Of a DNA stretch of 11,801 nt, positions 5,642 through 11,801 are shown in pieces. Under the pieces are notes generated by a model. It saw only the letters and a list, made by a program, of their open reading frames with translations, did no database searches and had not been told where the DNA came from. The stretch spans positions 1 to 11,801 of the forward strand of contig JAEWVQ010000380.1 of NCBI GenBank assembly GCA_023459095.1, in the 5' to 3' direction. Position 1 is the first letter of the stretch, and each line of letters opens with the position of its first letter. The position numbers and the translations under genes are program-made. The DNA is from Pseudomonadota bacterium. Its GTDB lineage: Bacteria > Pseudomonadota > Gammaproteobacteria > Burkholderiales > Rhodocyclaceae.

Positions 5642-5719
5642 ATGACTTCGCCCATGACCGCGCCCACGATTTCGTCCAATTTCCCGCCAGCCCCTGCGCC
5701 CTGTACCCCAGCCCGATGA
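5642..5719 (+). CDS. Possible 25-residue leader peptide
   Basis: An ATG at 5642 (a second in-frame ATG at 5654) opens 25 codons rich in proline, alanine, serine and threonine, ending in TGA at 5717-5719. That stop overlaps the peptidase start at 5716 as ATGA. The peptidase has no visible Shine-Dalgarno, so coupling through this frame would explain how it is translated. The leader itself also lacks a ribosome site, so it may be a chance frame. Confidence 0.25.
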   Translation: MTSPMTAPTISSNFPPAPAPCTPAR

Positions 5720-7506
5720 CGCCGATCCACTACCGCATCCGTGCGGCCAATCCCGCCGCCCACCTGTTCGAAATCCGCTGCACCGTCACCGACCCCGACC
5801 CCGCCGGGCAATGTTTCAGCCTGCCGGCGTGGATTCCCGGCAGCTACATGATCCGCGAGTTCGCACGCAACATCGTCACCTTGCGCGCCGAGGCCGATGG
5901 CCGTCCGGTCGCGCTGGAGAAGCTCGACAAGCACAGCTGGCGCGCCGCGCCAGTGCCGGCGGGGGGCACGCTCGTACTGGATTACGAGGTCTATGCCTGG
6001 GACCTCTCGGTGCGCGCCGCCCACCTCGATCAGACCCACGGTTTCTTCAACGGCACCAGCGTGTTCCTCGCCGTCGCCGGACGTACCGCATCGCCCTGCG
6101 AGGTCGACATCGAGCCGCCGCCGGGCCCCGCGTTCGCCGACTGGCGGGTGGCCACCGCCTTGCCGCGCGCGGCCGTGGACGGCCGGCAGACCCCGGCCTA
6201 CGGCTTTGGGCGCTACCGCGCCGCGGACTACGACGAGCTCATCGACCATCCGGTGGAGATGGGCCGGTTCACGCTCGACGCCTTCGAGGCTGGCGGCGTG
6301 CGCCACGACGTCGTCCTCAGCGGTCGCCACGACTGCGACCGCGCGCGCCTGTGCGCCGACCTCGCGCGCGTCTGCGCGTGGCAGATCGAACTCTTCGGTG
6401 CGCCGCCGCCGATGGACTACTACGCCTTCCTGACCCTGGTGGTGGGCGACGGCTACGGCGGGCTCGAACACCGCGCCTCGACCGCGCTCATCGCCAGCCG
6501 CGCCGACCTGCCATGGCCGGGGATGAGCGGCCTGCCCGACGGCTACAAGAGCTTTCTCGGCCTGTGCAGCCACGAGTACTTCCACACCTGGAACGTGAAG
6601 CGCATCAAGCCCGCCGCCTTCACGCCCTACGACCTGAGCACCGAGAATCACACCCGGCTGCTGTGGGCGTTCGAAGGCTTCACCTCGTACTACGACGACC
6701 TCGCCCTGGTGCGCAGCGGCGTGCTGCCGGTGGCCGATTACCTCGGCCTGCTCGGCAAGACCATCGCCAACGTGCTGCGCGGCAGCGGCCGTTTCAAGCA
6801 GAGCGTGGCCGAATCCTCGTTCGACGCGTGGACCAAGTACTACCGGCAGGACGAGAACGCCCCCAACGCCATCGTCAGCTACTACGCCAAGGGCGCGCTC
6901 ATCGCGCTCGCCCTCGACCTGCAGTTGCGCGCGGGCAGCGACGGCGCCCTCAGCCTCGACGACGTCATGCGCCTGCTGTGGCGGCGCCACGGCCAGAGCG
7001 GGGTCGGGGTGGCCGAGGACGGCATCTTCGCCGCGGTTGCCGAAGTCGGCGGCGGGGCCCTCGGCAAACGTCTCGCGCGCTGGCTGCGCGAGACCGTGGA
7101 GGGGACCGACGATCTGCCGCTCGCGCGCCTGTTGAAGGGCTTCGGGGTCGATTGCCGCGCCGAAGCCGGCACCACGCCGTCGCTCGGCATCAAGCTCGCC
7201 GCCGGCAACGGCGAGGCCCGCCTCGCCAGCGTGTACGACGGCGGGCCGGCGCAGCGCGCGGGACTGTCCGCCGGTGATGTGCTGGTGGCGATTGACGGCC
7301 TCAAGGCGAGCACGGCCACGCTGGAGGCGATGCTGACGCGGCGCGCGCCGGGCGCCAAGGTGGAGATCCACGCCTTCCGCCGTGACGAATTGATGCGCTT
7401 CGAAGTCGAACTCGCGCCGCCGCCCGCCGACACCATCAAGCTCGCGCTTGCCACGCGCGCCGGCGCTCGCGCCCGCGGCCTGCGTGCGGGCTGGCTGGGG
7501 GCCTGA
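5716..7506 (+). CDS. M61-family aminopeptidase with C-terminal PDZ domain
   Basis: This 596-residue zinc peptidase of the glycyl-aminopeptidase (M61) type has the N-terminal beta domain over about residues 1-170. The catalytic domain carries H286-E287-Y-F-H290 (HExxH) in SHEYFHTWNVKRIKP, and the probable third zinc ligand E320 in EGFTSYYDD. A PDZ domain occupies about 490-570 (LGIKLAAG...AGLSAGDVLVAIDG). Family members remove N-terminal glycine or similar residues from peptides. No signal peptide is visible at the chosen start, so a cytoplasmic location is inferred. No upstream in-frame start or ribosome site is evident; the start codon overlaps the stop of a short leader frame. The arsC-like gene follows 60 bases later. 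Family assignment is firm; the natural substrate is not known. Confidence 0.92.
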   Translation: MTPIHYRIRAANPAAHLFEIRCTVTDPDPAGQCFSLPAWIPGSYMIREFARNIVTLRAEADGRPVALEKLDKHSWRAAPVPAGGTLVLDYEVYAWDLSVRAAHLDQTHGFFNGTSVFLAVAGRTASPCEVDIEPPPGPAFADWRVATALPRAAVDGRQTPAYGFGRYRAADYDELIDHPVEMGRFTLDAFEAGGVRHDVVLSGRHDCDRARLCADLARVCAWQIELFGAPPPMDYYAFLTLVVGDGYGGLEHRASTALIASRADLPWPGMSGLPDGYKSFLGLCSHEYFHTWNVKRIKPAAFTPYDLSTENHTRLLWAFEGFTSYYDDLALVRSGVLPVADYLGLLGKTIANVLRGSGRFKQSVAESSFDAWTKYYRQDENAPNAIVSYYAKGALIALALDLQLRAGSDGALSLDDVMRLLWRRHGQSGVGVAEDGIFAAVAEVGGGALGKRLARWLRETVEGTDDLPLARLLKGFGVDCRAEAGTTPSLGIKLAAGNGEARLASVYDGGPAQRAGLSAGDVLVAIDGLKASTATLEAMLTRRAPGAKVEIHAFRRDELMRFEVELAPPPADTIKLALATRAGARARGLRAGWLGA

Positions 7507-7566
7507 ACGCGCCGCTCCGCCGCTCGACCCTGAAACCGCACAAACCTGAACCCAAGGAGCCCCGCG

Positions 7567-7914
7567 ATGAGCGAATTCCGCATCTATCACAACCCGCGCT
7601 GCAGCAAGAGCCGCTCGGCCTGCGCCCTGCTCGCCGAGCGCGGCATCGACGCCGAAGTCGTCGAATACCTGAAGACCCCGCCGACGCCGGCCGAACTGCG
7701 CGCGCTGCTCGCCAAGCTCGGCATGAAGGCCGAGGATCTGGTGCGCCGCGGCGAGGACGTATTCAAGCGCGACTATGCCGGGCGCACGCTCGACGAGGAA
7801 GGCTGGATCGAGGCCATGGTCGCCCATCCGGTGCTGATCGAGCGCCCGATCGTGATCCGCGGCGAGCGCGCCGTGGTCGGGCGCCCGCCGGAGCGGGTGA
7901 ACGAGCTGCTCTGA
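7567..7914 (+). CDS. arsC: ArsC-family (glutaredoxin-dependent) arsenate reductase
   Basis: This 115-residue thioredoxin-fold protein has the catalytic cysteine C12 in HNPRCSKSR. Arginines R60, R93 and R106 match the positions of the three active-site arginines of plasmid-type E. coli ArsC (60, 94, 107) almost exactly. It would reduce arsenate to arsenite using glutathione and glutaredoxin in the cytoplasm. The RPIVIRGERAVVGRPPE ending is typical of the family. AAGGAG (7554-7559), 7 bases before ATG, fixes the start. No arsR, arsB or acr3 gene is near, so it is a stand-alone chromosomal homologue, closer in setting to YfgD-type proteins; arsenic resistance is not established by context. It converges on gcvP with a 30-base gap. 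Confidence 0.88.
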   Translation: MSEFRIYHNPRCSKSRSACALLAERGIDAEVVEYLKTPPTPAELRALLAKLGMKAEDLVRRGEDVFKRDYAGRTLDEEGWIEAMVAHPVLIERPIVIRGERAVVGRPPERVNELL

Positions 7915-7926
7915 TCCGGTGCGGCG

Positions 7927-7942
7927 CCGCGTCCCAACGCGG
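7927..7942. terminator. Hairpin between convergent arsC and gcvP
   Basis: CCGCGT (7927-7932) and ACGCGG (7937-7942) form a perfect 6-bp stem with loop CCCA. It fills most of the 30-base gap between the arsC stop and the gcvP stop. No T-run is present on either strand. A bidirectional transcript end is inferred from position. Confidence 0.4.
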
Positions 7943-7944
7943 GG

Positions 7945-10866
<2,922 letters not shown>

Positions 10867-10896
10867 GCGGTCACTCCTTGCTGGCGCCGGGGCACG

Positions 10897-10914
10897 GCCC
10901 GGCGTGGGCCGGGC
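10897..10914. other. 7-bp GC hairpin between gcvH and gcvP
   Basis: GCCCGGC (10897-10903) and GCCGGGC (10908-10914) form a perfect 7-bp stem with loop GTGG in the 58-base gcvH-gcvP spacer. It could slow or partly end transcription, or shield the gcvTH mRNA from decay. No T-run follows on the minus strand. Confidence 0.4.
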
Positions 10915-10924
10915 GGGCAGGGGG

Positions 10925-11305
10925 TCAGCCGATTTCGGCGGCGTACCCGGCGGCGTCGAGCAGCGCGCCGAGATCGCTGCCCGCTGCCGGACGCAGCTTG
11001 AACAGCCAGGCGGCGTAGGCGTCGGCATTGACGCCTTCGGGCGCGTCGGCGAGCGCCTGATTGACCTCGACGATCTCGCCCGCCACCGGGGCGTAGATGT
11101 CGGACGCCGCCTTCACCGACTCGATCACCGCGCAGGCCTCGCCCGCGGCGAGCTGGCGGCCGACCGCCGGCAGTTCGAGGAAGACGACGTCGCCGAGCGC
11201 TTCCTGCGCATGATCGGTGATGCCGATGGTCAGCGTGCCGTCGGCTTCGGCGCGGATCCACTCGTGGGATTTGGCGTACTTCAACTCGGCGGGGATGGTG
11301 CTCAT
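10925..11305 (-). CDS. gcvH: Glycine cleavage system H protein (lipoyl carrier)
   Basis: This 126-residue lipoyl carrier shuttles the aminomethyl intermediate among P, T and L proteins. The lipoylated lysine is K65 in [15 protein letters not shown]. The SHEWIR start region, [19 protein letters not shown] and GEIVEVN are all classic. Length is normal. The start at 11305 is preceded by GGAG (11317-11314 on the minus strand) at 8 bases. It is 61 bases after gcvT and 58 before gcvP, inside one operon. The lipoyl ligase genes and the L protein are not in the window. Confidence 0.97.
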   Translation of the reverse strand: MSTIPAELKYAKSHEWIRAEADGTLTIGITDHAQEALGDVVFLELPAVGRQLAAGEACAVIESVKAASDIYAPVAGEIVEVNQALADAPEGVNADAYAAWLFKLRPAAGSDLGALLDAAGYAAEIG

Positions 11306-11366
11306 TGCAGGTTCTCCGTGTTCACGTCGTGTGTCATGTCGGGTTGTCTGTAGGCGGCGCGGCGGT

Positions 11367-11801
11367 TTACACCCGCACCTTGCCGTTGCGCACGAAGGGT
11401 AGCGCAACCGTGTGCGCGGTGACGCGTTTGCCGCGCATCTCGACCTCCACGCGCTCGCCCGGCGCGGTGGCGGGCGGCAGGCGGGCGAAGGCGATCGAGC
11501 GCTCGAGCGTGGGGGCGTGGCTGCCGCTGGTGGTCTCGCCCTCGCCAGCCGCGGCGAACACCTTCATGTGCGCGCGCAGCACGCCCTTGCCGTCGAGGAC
11601 GAGGCCGAGCTGGCGGCTGCGCGCCGGGCGCGCGAGGAGGGCGGCGCGGCCGACGAAGTCGCGCGCCGGGTCGCGCAGGTCCACCGTCCACGCGAGGCCG
11701 CAGTCGAGCGGGGTCACGGTTTCGTCCATGTCCTGGCCGTAGAGGTTGAGGCCGGCCTCGAGGCGCAGCGTGTCGCGCGCGCCGAGGCCGCAGGGCGCGA
11801 C
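11367..11801 (-). CDS. gcvT: Aminomethyltransferase, T-protein (C-terminal part; cut by the window edge)
   Basis: The frame is open to the right edge and the visible 144 residues are the C-terminal part of a protein normally about 360-375 long. Reading in from the edge gives [20 protein letters not shown] and then [19 protein letters not shown], the most conserved stretch of T-proteins. The C-terminal barrel follows, with [15 protein letters not shown]. GcvT releases ammonia and makes 5,10-methylene-tetrahydrofolate from the GcvH-bound intermediate. It is the first of the three gcv genes. The ATG at 11729 is internal, not the start. Any promoter or glycine riboswitch for the operon would be beyond the edge. 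Confidence 0.95.
   Translation of the reverse strand, partial: VAPCGLGARDTLRLEAGLNLYGQDMDETVTPLDCGLAWTVDLRDPARDFVGRAALLARPARSRQLGLVLDGKGVLRAHMKVFAAAGEGETTSGSHAPTLERSIAFARLPPATAPGERVEVEMRGKRVTAHTVALPFVRNGKVRV

Larger units (their letters stand above)
5273..5715. other. 443-base intergenic region between fumC and the M61 peptidase gene
   Basis: No convincing protein gene lies here apart from a possible 25-codon leader at its right end. Contents from left to right are a weak hairpin, the two paired elements, and an imperfect hairpin around CCCTGCC/GGCAAGG (near 5410-5427, one mismatch). A TATAAT box and the leader frame follow. The long minus-strand open frames that cross it are antisense shadows of fumC and of the M61 gene. 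Confidence 0.6.

Noticed and set aside
5273..5715. Chromosomal origin of replication
   Set aside because: DnaA-like boxes and an A-rich tract are present, but only two strong boxes are seen and there is no dnaA, dnaN, rpmH, gid or par gene. Kept only as a DnaA-site observation.
5599..7827. A 742-codon minus-strand open frame opposite the M61 gene
   Set aside because: It is antisense to a clear M61 peptidase and to arsC, its composition is low-complexity Ala/Gly/Arg/Val, and no family motif is visible. Long antisense frames are expected in GC-rich DNA.
7567..7914. Arsenic resistance operon
   Set aside because: Only an ArsC-family gene is present; no arsR, arsB/acr3 or arsA lies near.
10867..11028. 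Longer N-terminus for GcvP starting at 11028
   Set aside because: The extra 54 residues overlap gcvH and are Pro/Arg-rich with no family similarity. A good ribosome site precedes the ATG at 10866.
11306..11366. Glycine riboswitch in the gcv operon
   Set aside because: The spacers of 61 and 58 bases are too short and show no tandem aptamer core. A riboswitch would be upstream of gcvT, outside the window.

Overview
The window reads as ordinary chromosome of a GC-rich betaproteobacterium, most likely in the Rhodocyclales (Azoarcus/Thauera/Aromatoleum-like). This is an inference from base composition and gene families; no rRNA or marker gene is present to settle it. There are ten protein genes (one cut by the right edge). 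I see no tRNA, rRNA, CRISPR array, transposase, integrase or phage gene.

Left part (1-2990): a stand-alone di-iron metallo-beta-lactamase-fold protein of the oxygen-binding/flavodiiron-core type (+) converges on a two-gene minus-strand operon, a MoxR-type AAA+ ATPase followed by a CoxE-like von Willebrand A protein. That pair is a typical chaperone/metal-centre maturation module. A perfect GC hairpin whose loop holds the stop codon separates the converging genes.

Middle (2990-5272): divergent from moxR, two small secreted monohaem c-type cytochromes overlap by ATGA and look like a diheme cytochrome c4 split into two polypeptides. Class II fumarase (fumC) follows 60 bases later on the same strand.

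Intergenic region 5273-5715 is the only long non-coding stretch. It holds two diverged copies of a 97-base element at a 163-base period. Each copy begins with TTATCCCCG, has a TGAATCA core and a DnaA-box-like TGTGGAWAA, and ends with GCCTRAAAATG. Next come a TATAAT box and a 25-codon leader frame whose stop overlaps the start of the following gene. This is the part least explained by known genes.

Right part (5716-11801): an M61-family aminopeptidase with a C-terminal PDZ domain and an ArsC-family reductase lie on the plus strand. They converge on the glycine cleavage operon gcvT-gcvH-gcvP on the minus strand, of which gcvT is truncated by the window edge. GcvP, H and T together oxidise glycine to CO2, ammonia and methylene-tetrahydrofolate. 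The operon's promoter and any glycine riboswitch would lie beyond the right edge.

Most of the window is core metabolism. No clearly new multi-gene system was found. The better leads are the paired DnaA-box element, the split c4-like cytochrome pair opposite MoxR/CoxE, and the altered metal motif in the first gene.
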